DNA of 64,000 nucleotides. Source: Macrolepiota albuminosa (lineage: Eukaryota > Basidiomycota > Agaricomycetes > Agaricales > Agaricaceae). Made by a program: the position numbers and the translations under genes. Below the pieces are notes generated by a model. That model searched no databases. It was given only the letters and a program-made list of their open reading frames with translations, and was not told the origin of the DNA. Numbering within the stretch: the stretch's first letter is position 1; each line of letters begins with the position of its first letter. Below are positions 1 through 9,895 of this stretch, piece by piece. The stretch is taken from the NCBI GenBank assembly GCA_027475525.1, contig JAMWFC010000009.1, positions 1,736,001 to 1,800,000 on the forward strand, written 5' to 3'.

Positions 1-935
1 GTTGACCCTTTTGGTTTGACCATCGGTTTCGGGGTGATAGGCAGTAGAGAGGTTAGTCTTTACGTTAAGGGCCTTACACAGGGAAGTCCAGAACTTGGAC
101 ACGAAGAGTGGGCCACGGTCGGAGACGATGTTGTCTGGGAGTCCATGTTTGGCGAAGACGTGCTCGAGGAACAGCTGGGCGAAGTCCAGGGCGGTGTCTG
201 TGGTGTGGCAGGGTAGAAAGATGCCCTGTTTGGTTAGCCTGCACACAACGACGAGAATGGCATCGAACCCTTCTGATTCTGGGAGTTCGATGATGTGGTC
301 CAGGGATATGGAGGACCAGGGGCATCGTCCGACTGGCAGGGGTTTCAGGAGTCCGTATGGTCGGTATCGGGGGACTTTGGCCTGGAGGCAGGATTCGCAT
401 GATCAAATGTAGCGGGTCATGTCTTTCTTCAACCCTGGCCAAAAGTAAGTCCAGGAGATAAGCTGGAGGGTCTTACGTATTCCAGGGTGTCCCTGGAGCT
501 TTTCTTCAACCCTGGCCAAAAGTAAGTCCAGGAGATAAGCTGGAGGGTCTTACGTATTCCAGGGTGTCCCTGGAGCTTGTGGTCGTGGTGTTGTTGGAGG
601 ACGTCATAGCGGAGTCGGGCATAATCCGGAACGTAGATGCGGCCGTCCCGGAGGAGGAGTTTTTTGTTGGGGGACAAGGAGAAGGCAGGGTCCCGGTCAG
701 TTCCATCGGGGGGGTTGCGGGGGTCGTGGTCAGTGAAGTACTTGTCTCAGGGGGCGCGGCGGATCTGGCTCAGGGTTCCTTTGTCGTTTAAGATCAGTAC
801 AGCATTCAGATGTTCGGGAGGGATCACCACACGATGATTGAACACATTGCATTCCGCCTCGAATGACTTCTTGGGTTAGACGTCCGGTCGATGGGTGAGG
901 GCATTGGGTTTAGCTCCAAGTCGTCCCGGGTGGTA
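1..935 (-). pseudogene. integrase of gypsy element A (partial, with an artefactual duplication)
   Basis: After the TAG at 936 comes the connection (HPGRLGAKPNALT), then the H2C2 zinc domain (HHDHKLQGHPGIRKTL, WTYFWPGLKK) and the catalytic core (SISLDHIIELPES; IVSDRGPLFVSKFW; TAYHPETDGQT near base 20), giving the D-D-E triad up to the window edge. An exact 77-bp tandem duplication (424-577) breaks the frame inside the zinc domain; collapsing it restores WPGLKKDMTRYI. A TGA at 403 replaces an expected arginine in RYI-stop-SCESC. Confidence 0.88.
424..577. repeat. exact 77-bp tandem duplication
   Basis: Bases 424-500 and 501-577 are identical. The unit length is not a multiple of three and disrupts the integrase frame; removing one copy restores it. 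It is one of five duplications of exactly this period in the window. Confidence 0.95.
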
Positions 936-2333
936 CTAGATCATGAAGTCATATTCCGAGAGAACCTCGGACCATTGGGCCTGCCGTCGACTAAGTTGCT
1001 TGGTCGTGGTGAAGTACTGCAGGTTGTTATAATCCGAGTAGACCTGAATCTGGTGCCGGGCTCCTTTGAGGTAGGCTCGCCATTGTTTGAAGGCTTCGAC
1101 GATGGTGAGGAGCTCTTTGTTGTAGATGTCATAGTTGAGCTCAGCGTTGATCATGGACCGGGTGTAGAAGTCGACTGGCCGGGGCTCCCCGCTGTCAGGT
1201 CCCATCTGCGAGAGGATCCCGGCGATGGCGTAGTCGGAGGCATCGCATTCCAGGATAGTTGGGAGGGCCGGGTCATAGTGCCGGAGTACGGGGGCGGCCG
1301 TGAAAGCCTCCTTGAGCAGGTTAAAGACACTCTGGCACTTACTGTCCCAGTTCCAGGCGACGTCCTTACATGTGAGCTGGTTGAGGGGTTTTGTGATACT
1401 GGAGTAGTTATCTATGAACCTCCGGTAGAAGTTAGTGAAACCCAAGAAGGATTGTACTTCCTTGACGTTCCGGGGCTGCGGCCAGTTGACAATGGCCTCG
1501 ACCTTGTGGGGGTCCATGTGAACGCCATTCGGGAATACTATGACGCCGAGATACTCAACCTCTTCTGTGTGGAATGAACACTTCTTGGGCTTGGCGTGGA
1601 GGTTGTGCTCCCGAAGGCATTTGAGGACTTGCCGGACATGTTTCTGGTGGTCCTCCTGCGAGTCGGAATAGATGAGGATGTCGTCCAGATAGACGATCAC
1701 AAAAACGTCGCTCATGTCGTGGAAGATGTCGTTCATGAAGTATTGGAACGTGGCGGGGGAGTTAGTCATTCCGAAAGGCATTACAAGGTACTCAAACAGA
1801 CCATACCGTGTGCGGAACGCAGTTTTCCACTCGTGTCCCGGGGCGATGCAGACATTGTTGTAACTGGAGCGGAGGTTGATCTTTGTGTAAACCTTGGCAC
1901 TGCAGAGTCAATCGACCAGATCACCAATGAGCGGGAGCAGGTAGCAGTTCTTCTTGGTGATCTTATTGAGTCCCCAGTAGTTGACGCAGAGTCAGAGCGA
2001 GCCGTCCTTCTTCTTGGCGAATAGAACTGGGGCTCCGGTGGCAGAGGCGTCGGGTCGGATGAATCCCTTACCGAGCATTTTGTCGAGATAGTCCTTGAGG
2101 GCCCAGAGTTTGACCTCCGACATGTTGTACACTTTGCCGAAAGGGGGGGCGGCTCCTTCCTTGAGGTTGATGGTATGGTCATAGGGGCAGTGAGGAGGAA
2201 TCTCCTTGGCGTCTTCTTCAGAGAATACGTCAGCAAACTTGTGATACTCCGGGGGAACTACTTCTCGGAGGATTTGCTCCTCGGTTTTCTTTTCTGGAAG
2301 GCGAGGTGTGTAGCTGAAACGTGGGAGTTCCAT
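936..2333 (-). pseudogene. reverse transcriptase and RNase H of gypsy element A
   Basis: One frame from 2333 to 936, broken only by TGA codons at 1992 (after KKKDGSL) and 1908 and ended by TAG at 936. It begins with the pre-RT segment (PPEYHKFADVF), then RT with the catalytic YLDDILIYS box (about 1683-1709), the thumb (GFTNFYRRFI) and RNase H (ILECDASDYAIAGIL, YDIYNKELLTIVEAF). The usual TDHKNL appears as SDYNNL. The two TGA codons stand where related elements carry arginine. Confidence 0.92.
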
Positions 2334-2499
2334 CCTTCATGAGGCGGGCAAAGGGGGCGGCCCCAATGATCCTAATGTTGAGTGCGTTCAGGTCAATCAG
2401 GGTCGCGGATGCATCGGCCAGAGCGGGTGTGATGCGTGTCTGAGACCGGCCAGGGTAGTTCGGCCCTTTGTACTTGTTCCGAGGAATATTTGGGGGTTG

Positions 2500-2945
2500 A
2501 TCAGGGGTCTTGCGGTCTCAGATGGGCGTGGGGGGTGCGGCAGTCATCCTGGGGGTGTCGGGCGTTGGGTTGCCTCCTAGGGCCTGGAGGTGCACGGCGG
2601 TTGAGGGGTGGTCTTCGGGTCCCGGGAAGGTCATGGTGAGCGTCCTCCAATCGATGTCAGGGTTCGTGTCGTGCAGCCAGGGTAGTCCCAGCACCATCGG
2701 GTCAATTTGTGAAGTCACATGACCAGGAAGTCAGAGGTGAACTCGTAGTCGTTGTCCAGGGGACCTCTGGATGGGGCCGGAGAAGGAGGGGCTGGTCGAG
2801 GGAGTCGTGGGGGAGGTCGAGGGCGTTGCTGATGAAAACTCCGGTGGCTCCGCTGTCGATGAGGGCTGATATCGGTCCCAGGGTGCTGTCCAGCCTGGCA
2901 TTGATGACGAAGGACTGGGACAAGCAGGACTGGAGTCCAGGGGGT
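2500..2945 (-). pseudogene. aspartic protease module 2 of gypsy element A
   Basis: A second retropepsin-like domain with ALIDSGATGVFISNA (about 2835-2880) and LGLPWLHDTNPDIDW (about 2645-2695). It matches module 1 motif by motif and in spacing but is clearly diverged from it, so it is not a sequencing duplicate. The frame changes near 2710. One protease domain per polyprotein is usual; why two are present is unknown. Confidence 0.75.
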
Positions 2946-2979
2946 GGTGGGGGCCTGTCCTTTGGAGTAGGATTTGGAG

Positions 2980-3400
2980 AGTGGGGGATGTCAAAGGGGA
3001 GCTGCTGGTCGTCGAGCGTTGGGTCCCAGGTCAGGCGAAGAGTAAGATGTTGCCAATCGATGCGGGGGTTGGTGTCTCAGAGCCATGGGAGCCCTAGGAC
3101 CAGGGGTGTGGAAGGGTGGAGTTTGGTTATCAACATCCAGAGGGTGTGAGTCTGTCCGTTGGCGAAAGTAACGGGCATACACACGAAGTGAGTGATGTCC
3201 CCTGCCATAGAGGCGTCTCCGTCAAAGAGGCAGAGCCGTACTGGGACTGGGAGTCACTGAGCGGGTTCCGGGGCAAAGGTAGACCATGCTTCATTGATGA
3301 AGTTGTCGGTGGTGCCACTGTCAACGAGGGTGTCGAGGGGGGTTCCAGAGGGGGTGAGGCAGGTTTTGAGAAGAAGAGAGTGGGAGGAGTGGGAGGGTAG
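2980..3400 (-). pseudogene. aspartic protease module 1 of gypsy element A
   Basis: Reading frame with the retropepsin motif LVDSGTTDNFI (about 3295-3330), then LCLFDGDA, and the C-terminal signature LVLGLPWL-stop-DTNPRIDW (about 3045-3105). Two in-frame TGA codons (3254 and 3077) interrupt it; the second stands where the related module has H and the family usually has R. The domain would cut the polyprotein. It is followed in the same direction by a second, diverged protease module. Confidence 0.8.
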
Positions 3401-3504
3401 GTAAGCCGTGAGGGTGTCCTGTATGAGTGTTGTGGAGCGAAGATGTGAGACCAGGGCAGAGAAGACGTCGGGGTCGATTCCACGATTTAGGGCGTCTTCC
3501 AGGT

Positions 3505-4486
3505 CTAAATCGCCGGGTCGTTTTCTGAATACTCGTAGGTGGCATCCTCCCCTTCAAAGGTCCAGGTGGCATGTCCCATGACCTGTTGTTGGGGGCACTT
3601 GGAGATGAAATGGTCTTTCTCACCACAGAGTATGCAGACACCCTCCCTTCTCTGTCGTTCCTGCACATCCCTCGGGACCTCAACCCAGGGTCGCCCCTTC
3701 TTCGAGAGCCGGTTGGCCCAGAGGGCTTCTTCGTCCTGTTCATCGGTGAAGTTGGGGTCTTCAGAGTCTTCCGGGGGTTCCTCAGGGTCTGGCGCGTCAC
3801 CCAGGTCGTTGGCGGCCATGACAGCGTTGAGTTGGGCCTGGGGGCGGGCGCCGCTGCCGGGGTTAGTATTGGGCGAGCCACGACTCACCGGGAGTCGGCC
3901 GCCAGGGAACGCGGGGGGACCGGGGTTCCGGATTTGGGGGTTGGGGGTTTCGCCGGAGGGCCATGGGGGTCCTCCCCTAGGGTTCCAGGGGGGTCGGGAG
4001 TTCGAGTACTCGCTGCGATCTTCCTAGTAGTGTTGGTCGATCTGCATGACGAGGGCCTTGTATCCGTCGTAGGAGGGTTGTTTCGGAGTGAGTCGGAGAA
4101 CGTTCTTGATACGTTGTGGCAGGGCACGGCGGAGGGCGTATCGGAGGGTGCTGTAATTCCAGCCTGTCTCGTAAGCTTCCTTCTCAAAACGTACGATGAA
4201 GATGGTAAAGCATTCTTCAGAGCGCATCCGGAGGTTGAAGAGGTTGTCCTCAGCCTTGGCCACGGTGTCGTAGATCCCGAACTTCCCGGAGAACTCGTCG
4301 ACGAAGGCTTGCCAGCGAGCAAGTGCCGGGTTGTTGGGGTCGAACTGGATGAGGGCCGTGTAGTGGTCGAAGGCGATCCTCTGGAGGTATGAGGCGGCAA
4401 AGGCCACCCAGGAGCTGTCAACCTGAAACGTGAGCGGTTTCGCCTGAAACATATTAAGACACTGAGTGAGGAAGGTACGCCATTTT
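3505..4486 (-). pseudogene. gag core and CCHC zinc knuckle of gypsy element A
   Basis: Continuation of gag beyond the copia insertion. From 4486 it reads WRTFLTQCLNMFQAKPL and then a retrotransposon-gag domain (about 4450-4024) rich in aromatic and charged residues. A frame change near 4020 leads to a proline- and arginine-rich linker and a CCHC knuckle near 3590-3640 (CILCGEKDHFISKC, pattern C-x2-C-x4-H-x4-C), which would bind RNA. The protein would form the particle of the element. Confidence 0.85.
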
Positions 4487-4706
4487 TGTTAAAGACAGGC
4501 AAAGCACAGGGGACAGAAACTGTCACTAAAGCTGAAGTCCAAAGTCAGAAAGAGTGAGGACTTCAGATGATCTATCTACAGTTTATATACTACTGGAAAA
4601 CTATATACATGTGATAAAGTATAATCACATGTGGATACATGTGATAGAATGAACTTGGGATAGAATGATGATCATAATGGAATGCATGCAACAGGCAATT
4701 TCAACA
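4487..4706 (-). repeat. 3' LTR of the copia element (short form)
   Basis: 220 bp, plus-strand ends TGTTAAAGAC and GGCAATTTCAACA. It matches the outer parts of the 479-bp 5' LTR but has little more than one unit of the ATAATCACATGTGGATACATG-type minisatellite. Confidence 0.93.
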
Positions 4707-4720
4707 GTCCCCCCTGATCT
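4707..4720 (-). promoter_or_regulatory. polypurine tract of the copia element
   Basis: On the sense strand CAGGGGGGAC lies directly upstream of the 3' LTR, the position expected for the plus-strand primer. Confidence 0.7.
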
Positions 4721-4743
4721 AGTGTATCTCCAAGTTTGAATAA

Positions 4744-6567
4744 TTAATAAATTCCCATTCCTTGTCTGCAAAATTGCACTTTAGGCAAAGGAAGTGGTTT
4801 TGTAAGAAGATCTGCAACTTGTTCTGTTCCAGGAATGTGATAAGGCACAAGTTTATGTTGTTCAACTGCTTCTCTAAGCCAGTAAAAACAAAGATCAAGA
4901 TGCTTCATTCTTCCATGATGCTCTGGATTTTTAGTCACATTGATGGCAGATTGATTGTCAATCAGCATGGGAGATGGAGCAGTAGCAGAATATCCCATTT
5001 CATGCAGAATATTTCGCATCCAGAAGATCTCTTTGCCAGCTTCTACAGCAGCAATGTATTCTGCTTCAGTTGTGGACAATGTAACAACTGATTGAAGCTT
5101 GCTGCTCCATCCAATGGCTCCACCACCAATTGTAGTCAAATATCCACCAGTAGAGCGTCCAGTATCAGGGCAATCTCCATGTGAAGAATCACAAAATGTA
5201 GTAAAAGGTTGGATGCCAGTGTCAGCATTGTAGTGAAGCTTGTAGTCCATGGTGCCTTTGCAATAGCGCAGTAAGTGCTTAACAGCTGCCCAATGCTTAG
5301 GTCCTGGAGAAGAATTAAAGCGTCCCAAGCATGACACTGCATATGCAATATCTGGTCTTGTCATAGTAGCCAAATACTGCAATGAACCAACTGCATTCAG
5401 ATAGGGTACATTCTGCATTTCCTCTACTTCTGCTTCACTTTGAGGTGCCATAGCTTTGGATAGCTTGAGACCAGATGACATTGGGGTGGATACAGGGTTG
5501 CAATCACTCATTTTATAGCGCTCCAACATGTCAACAATGTATTGATGTTGTGAGAGTGAAATTGAGCGCTTGGAGCGGTCTCTATGTATCTGAACACCCA
5601 GGAGGAAGTGAGAAGGGCCCAAATCACGGATTTTGAAGTGCTTTTGCAGGTCTTTGACAGCAGTGTCAATTGCAGCAGTGGACTTTGAAGCAAGTGTAAT
5701 GTCATCAATATAAATGGGTACAATGATCTTGACTTCTCCTCTGACATAAAGATAGATAGAGCGGTCAGATTCAAGTCTTTTAAAGCCCATTGATGATAGT
5801 GTTGCATGTAGCTTCTTGTTCCACTGTCTGCCTGCTTGCTTTAAGCCATAAAGTGACTTTTTAAGCTTGAGCACCCTTTTTCCATTCTGAAACCCTTCTG
5901 GTTGAAGCATATAGATATCCTCCTCTAAATCACCATTGGAAAAAGCAGAAGTGACATTCACAGAGCGCAATTCCATGTTTTCAATGCCAGCAATAGCAAG
6001 AATAAGGCACAGAGAGGCAGGACGAAATGTTGGTGCAAAAACTTCATTGTAGTCAATGCCAGGGCGTTGTGCATAACCCTTTGCAACAAGTCTAGCTTTA
6101 AACCTCTCAATTGAGCCATTTGCATTGCGCTTAATGCAAAATACCCATCCACTGCCAATAGCTTTCTTGCCTTCAGGCAAGTCACACTCCTCCCAAGTTC
6201 CATTAGCAACCAATGAAACATATTCATCAACTGCTGCCTGATACCACTTGTCAGCATCCTCAGATTTCATAGCTTGTTTGAATGTTCTAGGATCTGAAGA
6301 GCTAGCCATTCCAGCAAACTGAACATCTTCAAAACCAGGATCAAGTGGTTCTGGCTCTGGTTCTTCTTGTTCAAGATCAGACCCCAATTCCAATTCACCT
6401 TGCACTTGCTCCTCTTCATCAGAACTGTCTTGGACAACAGGTTCTTGATGTTGCACCACCCACCAGTCTCTGGGAGGCTGTACATTGCGCTTAGAGCATC
6501 TTAAAGCAAGTGGAGGTGATGGAGGAGCAGGTGGTTGTGCAGGTGGTTGTGCTGAATGGTGTCTGAG
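4744..6567 (-). CDS. copia polyprotein, C-terminal part: RT and RNase H
   Basis: This part lies in the same frame as the upstream part, after a TGA CTC at 6568; the first ATG is at 6459. An acidic linker (DSSDEEEQVQGEL) precedes the copia RT domain: AVDEYVSLVANGTWEE, then KARLVAKGYAQRPGIDY and the catalytic YIDDITLAS box. The RNase H domain contains GYLTTIGGGAIGWSS, LSTTEAEYIAA and DNQSAINVTKNPEHHGRMKH. It ends at 4744, just before the polypurine tract. Apart from the TGA at the boundary the frame is intact over about 570 residues, which points to a rather young copy. Confidence 0.93.
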   Translation of the reverse strand, partial: LRHHSAQPPAQPPAPPSPPLALRCSKRNVQPPRDWWVVQHQEPVVQDSSDEEEQVQGELELGSDLEQEEPEPEPLDPGFEDVQFAGMASSSDPRTFKQAMKSEDADKWYQAAVDEYVSLVANGTWEECDLPEGKKAIGSGWVFCIKRNANGSIERFKARLVAKGYAQRPGIDYNEVFAPTFRPASLCLILAIAGIENMELRSVNVTSAFSNGDLEEDIYMLQPEGFQNGKRVLKLKKSLYGLKQAGRQWNKKLHATLSSMGFKRLESDRSIYLYVRGEVKIIVPIYIDDITLASKSTAAIDTAVKDLQKHFKIRDLGPSHFLLGVQIHRDRSKRSISLSQHQYIVDMLERYKMSDCNPVSTPMSSGLKLSKAMAPQSEAEVEEMQNVPYLNAVGSLQYLATMTRPDIAYAVSCLGRFNSSPGPKHWAAVKHLLRYCKGTMDYKLHYNADTGIQPFTTFCDSSHGDCPDTGRSTGGYLTTIGGGAIGWSSKLQSVVTLSTTEAEYIAAVEAGKEIFWMRNILHEMGYSATAPSPMLIDNQSAINVTKNPEHHGRMKHLDLCFYWLREAVEQHKLVPYHIPGTEQVADLLTKPLPLPKVQFCRQGMGIY

Positions 6568-9024
6568 TCAATTTGGATGTGGTCTGAGTGCTGGGGCAGC
6601 TGGCTGAGGGCCTAATTCATGATCAAGTGGTCTTGGAGCTGGTGGAGGTGTTATAGGGCGTAATGGAGGTGGTGGAGGTAGTGGAGGTGTAGGAGGTGTT
6701 ACTGGCACTTGGAAAAGCAATGGTTCACTCCCCTCATTTTCAAGGGCAGATAACACTGGGATATTGAGATCCACAGGTGGTAGAGGAGGTGTAGAAGGTA
6801 TCACTGGCCTAGTTAAGCGCAAACCAGGGAAGAAGCGCTCATCAAACTCTGCTCTCTCAGAAATTACAGTCTTCTTGGTTTCAGGATTGTAAAACAACCA
6901 TCCTTTATAACCAGGTGGATATCCAATGAAGATGCATTTTTCCATGTGAGACTGCAGAGATTTGCGCATATCCCTTTGTATGTAAACATATGCTCTACAT
7001 CCCCAAACTCTGAGATGAGAAACATCTGGTTTGTGCTTGTGCCACCTCTCATAAGGAGTAGCTGACTGTGATGCTGTTGGAATGTGATTCAGAATGTGAA
7101 TCTGAGCATATAGACAGTGTGCCCAGAATGAGGCTGGTAAGCCTGACTCATTGAGCATGGCAGTGATGTCTTCTGACAGAGTTCTGTTTGCTCTTTCAGC
7201 AACACCATTCTGCTGAGGCCTATTTCGAGTTGTATGCCTCCTCACAATTCCACAAGCATCAGTGTATGCAATAAACTCCTTTGACATGTACTCTCCACCC
7301 TTGTCATCTTGCATAGCTTTGATTTTGGCATCTAGAGCATTCTCAGCATAAGCTTTGAATGTCTTGAAGGCATTGAATGCATCACTTTTCTTCTTCATAG
7401 GCATGGCAGCTTTGAAGCTGGTGCAATCATCAATGAATGTAATCCAATAGTGATAGCCTCCAATTGCAGCAACTGGAAGAGGGCCATGCACATCAGTATA
7501 GATTAATTCTAATGGCTTTGATGCACTGCTACTAGAAGAAGGAAAAGGATTGGAATGCATTTTGCCAGCCAAACAAGGTTCACAGATGGAATCAGGCTTT
7601 GCAGCAGAATTCAAGTTCAAACCAACTACCAACTTGTTATTGATCATCCTTTTGACATCTGCATAGTTATGATGAGCAAATCTGCGATGCCATAGGTTCA
7701 AATCAAGTGGCAATGTGCTGGTAAGATGAGCAGACTCTGAAACTAGTGCTGTACAACCATCCAAATGAGCAGAGTTGTTGGATTTGATTGTAGCACTAAA
7801 TAACTCTTTTCCATTCAACCAGAAATGCATGGCCTTTTTATCAATGTGAATGTTATAGCCTTTGTTTCTGGTCAAATATATACAAGATAAGAGATTATTT
7901 CGGAGTTGTGGAACATGCAAGACTCTGTGGAACTCTAAGGATTGGACCTTCTTCCCATTTACAACTGGATGGAATATAACAGTTCCAATTCCAGCTGAAT
8001 AAATAATGTTGTTGTCAGCTAACCTGATTGGGGTATGATAGGGCTTGTAATTGTGGACCCAATTTCGATGTGGAGTCATGTGGCAAGTGGCTCCTGAGTC
8101 TACAATCCAATCAAAGTCAGCTTCAGGCTGAATGGGAAGTAATGGATCTGAACAATCCAATAAATGAGTACTTGCATTTCCAGCAAATTCTGCATCATCC
8201 TTCTTTGACTTGTCATCATTGGAGGCTGTATTAGCATGCTCCTGACGCTTTTTGCCTTTTCCTTTGTGAGATTTAGTCTGCTGCTTGGCTTGTTGCTGGG
8301 CTGCCTTGTATTTGAAGCAATTAGCCTGTGTATGACCTTGCAAACTGCAAAAATCACAAGAAGCTTTGGCCAATGCAACATTCATAGCAATTGCAGCTGC
8401 AGCAGACTCATCAGCACGACGACGACGTTGTGTTTCCTCTGTGACAAAGGCCTGGTGAATCTTGGCCTTGTCCAAGTCATCTTTAAGAAGAAGAGTTGAT
8501 ACAAATGCTGAGAAATCCTCAGGAAGCGCCCTGATTAATGCCATGGATGACAATTCATTGTCTAGTTTAGCAATATCAAAGTCTTTAGGGCGCAAATCCT
8601 GGATTCTCTTCATTGCAGTCTCAACTCTATTGATAAGAGTCTGCAGATTCTCATCCTCTCCTTTTCTGATGGAAAACAAGTCATCATAGGCATTAAAGCG
8701 AGTGCCTGGGCGCTGCTGCATGTGTATTTGCTTGAGTGCATCCCACATCTTGTCTGGTTGATCTTTGTGATCATTGAGATGGATTCTTTGATCATCCTCC
8801 ACCATCAAGTAAATCAGACCAGATGCAACATTAGCCTCCTTTTGCCATTCTCTGTATTCCCTCTTCTCTTTTGGTGTAGGTTTGTCAGAGAGTTCAGGAG
8901 CCAAAGAAGGCATGGAAATAGGCATCCAGGCATTCTGAGAGCAAAGATAGGCCTCCATTTCCCCAACCCAAGAGTTATAGTTGTGGGAATTGAGTTTGTT
9001 GAAGGCTGGTATAGAAGTAGGCAT
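6568..9024 (-). CDS. copia polyprotein, N-terminal part: gag, protease, integrase
   Basis: 818 residues starting MPTSIPAFNKLNSHNY. Gag helices come first, then a CCHC knuckle near residue 222 (CDFCSLQGHTQANC), the retropepsin motif WIVDSGATCHMT near residue 308, the integrase zinc domain (LWHRRFAHHNYADV, CEPCLAGK) and the catalytic core (YTDVHGPLP; DDKGGEY, usually DNGGEY; RPQQNGVAERANRTL). A proline-rich stretch closes the ORF, which stops at TGA followed by CTC while the frame continues. The stop lies in a low-constraint linker between integrase and RT. Confidence 0.93.
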   Translation of the reverse strand: MPTSIPAFNKLNSHNYNSWVGEMEAYLCSQNAWMPISMPSLAPELSDKPTPKEKREYREWQKEANVASGLIYLMVEDDQRIHLNDHKDQPDKMWDALKQIHMQQRPGTRFNAYDDLFSIRKGEDENLQTLINRVETAMKRIQDLRPKDFDIAKLDNELSSMALIRALPEDFSAFVSTLLLKDDLDKAKIHQAFVTEETQRRRRADESAAAAIAMNVALAKASCDFCSLQGHTQANCFKYKAAQQQAKQQTKSHKGKGKKRQEHANTASNDDKSKKDDAEFAGNASTHLLDCSDPLLPIQPEADFDWIVDSGATCHMTPHRNWVHNYKPYHTPIRLADNNIIYSAGIGTVIFHPVVNGKKVQSLEFHRVLHVPQLRNNLLSCIYLTRNKGYNIHIDKKAMHFWLNGKELFSATIKSNNSAHLDGCTALVSESAHLTSTLPLDLNLWHRRFAHHNYADVKRMINNKLVVGLNLNSAAKPDSICEPCLAGKMHSNPFPSSSSSASKPLELIYTDVHGPLPVAAIGGYHYWITFIDDCTSFKAAMPMKKKSDAFNAFKTFKAYAENALDAKIKAMQDDKGGEYMSKEFIAYTDACGIVRRHTTRNRPQQNGVAERANRTLSEDITAMLNESGLPASFWAHCLYAQIHILNHIPTASQSATPYERWHKHKPDVSHLRVWGCRAYVYIQRDMRKSLQSHMEKCIFIGYPPGYKGWLFYNPETKKTVISERAEFDERFFPGLRLTRPVIPSTPPLPPVDLNIPVLSALENEGSEPLLFQVPVTPPTPPLPPPPPLRPITPPPAPRPLDHELGPQPAAPALRPHPN

Positions 9025-9399
9025 GGTGAAAGAGTTGGTGTGGAGTGTAGTGTCAGGAAATGCTGAAAAAGCAATAGAATGCTAAGGTCTAGTGTGCCAA
9101 AAGGAATTCAGCCACAAATCCAGTTAATAAAACTGGCAGGGTTCCTGTAAGGTCCTCAGGAGTGGTGCAGCAGGAAGGTGAGGTATAGTAAGTGTAACTA
9201 AGTAACTGCAGACTCTGCAATTGTAACACCTCCCAGTTAGGCGTGTCAGGCTTCACTGGCGAGATAAAGCAGCCCCACTTAAGGGTCACCACCCAATAGT
9301 TCAGAGTCTATGTATATAGAGGGAGCTGCAACCACTATAAGGACTATAGCACAGACACAGAGCAATAAAATGACAAAAACTTCGAACTGTAGCTTTAGA

Positions 9400-9416
9400 G
9401 GCTGGGGCCCATAACC
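9400..9416 (-). promoter_or_regulatory. copia primer-binding site, initiator-tRNA-Met anticodon type
   Basis: Directly after the 5' LTR the sense strand reads GGTTATGGGCCCCAGCC. GGTTATGGGCCC pairs with the anticodon arm of eukaryotic initiator tRNA-Met (GGGCUCAUAACC) with one G-U wobble. Drosophila copia and yeast Ty5 prime from this internal half-tRNA site. The tRNA sequence is from general knowledge, not from this window. Confidence 0.55.
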
Positions 9417-9895
9417 TGTTAAAGACAGGCAAAGCACAGGGGACAGAAACTGTCACTAAAGCTGAAGTCCAAAGTCAGAAAGAGTGAGGACTTCAGATGA
9501 TCTATCTACAGTTTATATACTACTGGAAAACTATATACATGTGAATAAAGAATAATCACATGTGGATACATGTGATAGAATATAATCACATGTAGATACA
9601 TGTGATAAAGTATAATCACATGTGGATACATGTGATAGAATGATACATGTGATAGAATATAATCACATGTAGATACATGTGATAAAGTATAATCACATGT
9701 GGATACATGTGATAGAATATAATCACATGGAGGATACATGTGATAAAGTATAATCACATGTAGATACATGTGATAAAGTATAATCACATGTGGATACATG
9801 TGATAAAGTATAATCACATGTGGATACATGTGATAGAATGAACTTGGGATAGAATGATGATCATAATGGAATGCATGCAACAGGCAATTTCAACA
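9417..9895 (-). repeat. 5' LTR of the copia element (long form)
   Basis: 479 bp with the same ends as the 3' LTR. The excess of about 260 bp is a 30-bp minisatellite (9534-9840). A TATA-like TTTATATAC lies next to the array. Confidence 0.92.
9534..9840. repeat. 30-bp minisatellite with palindromic CACATGTG units in the copia LTR
   Basis: About ten imperfect copies of a 30-bp unit built on ATCACATGTGGATACATGTG. Each unit holds an inverted repeat (ATCACATGT...ACATGTGAT, 4-nt loop) and E-box-like CACATG/CATGTG motifs. The 3' LTR has only one to two units. Confidence 0.9.

Larger units (their letters stand above)
4487..9895 (-). mobile_element. Ty1/copia retrotransposon inserted in gypsy gag
   Basis: Complete element read right to left, flanked by a perfect 5-bp target duplication ATTTT (4482-4486 and 9896-9900). 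The 5' LTR is 9417-9895 and the 3' LTR 4487-4706; both have TG...CA ends. One polyprotein frame runs from 9024 to 4744 in copia order (gag, protease, integrase, RT, RNase H) with a single in-frame TGA. It is younger than the gypsy copy it interrupts. Confidence 0.95.

Noticed and set aside
891..1577. Long plus-strand open frame opposite gypsy A RT
   Set aside because: Antisense shadow of the RT-RNase H coding strand, with no domain of its own. The same holds for 3571-4392 (+) opposite gag.
2500..3400. Protease duplication as a sixth assembly artefact
   Set aside because: The two modules are clearly diverged and not 77 bp apart, unlike the exact duplications.
9534..9840. CRISPR-like array of regular repeats
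   Set aside because: Repeats are contiguous with no unique spacers and lie inside a eukaryotic LTR; it is a minisatellite.
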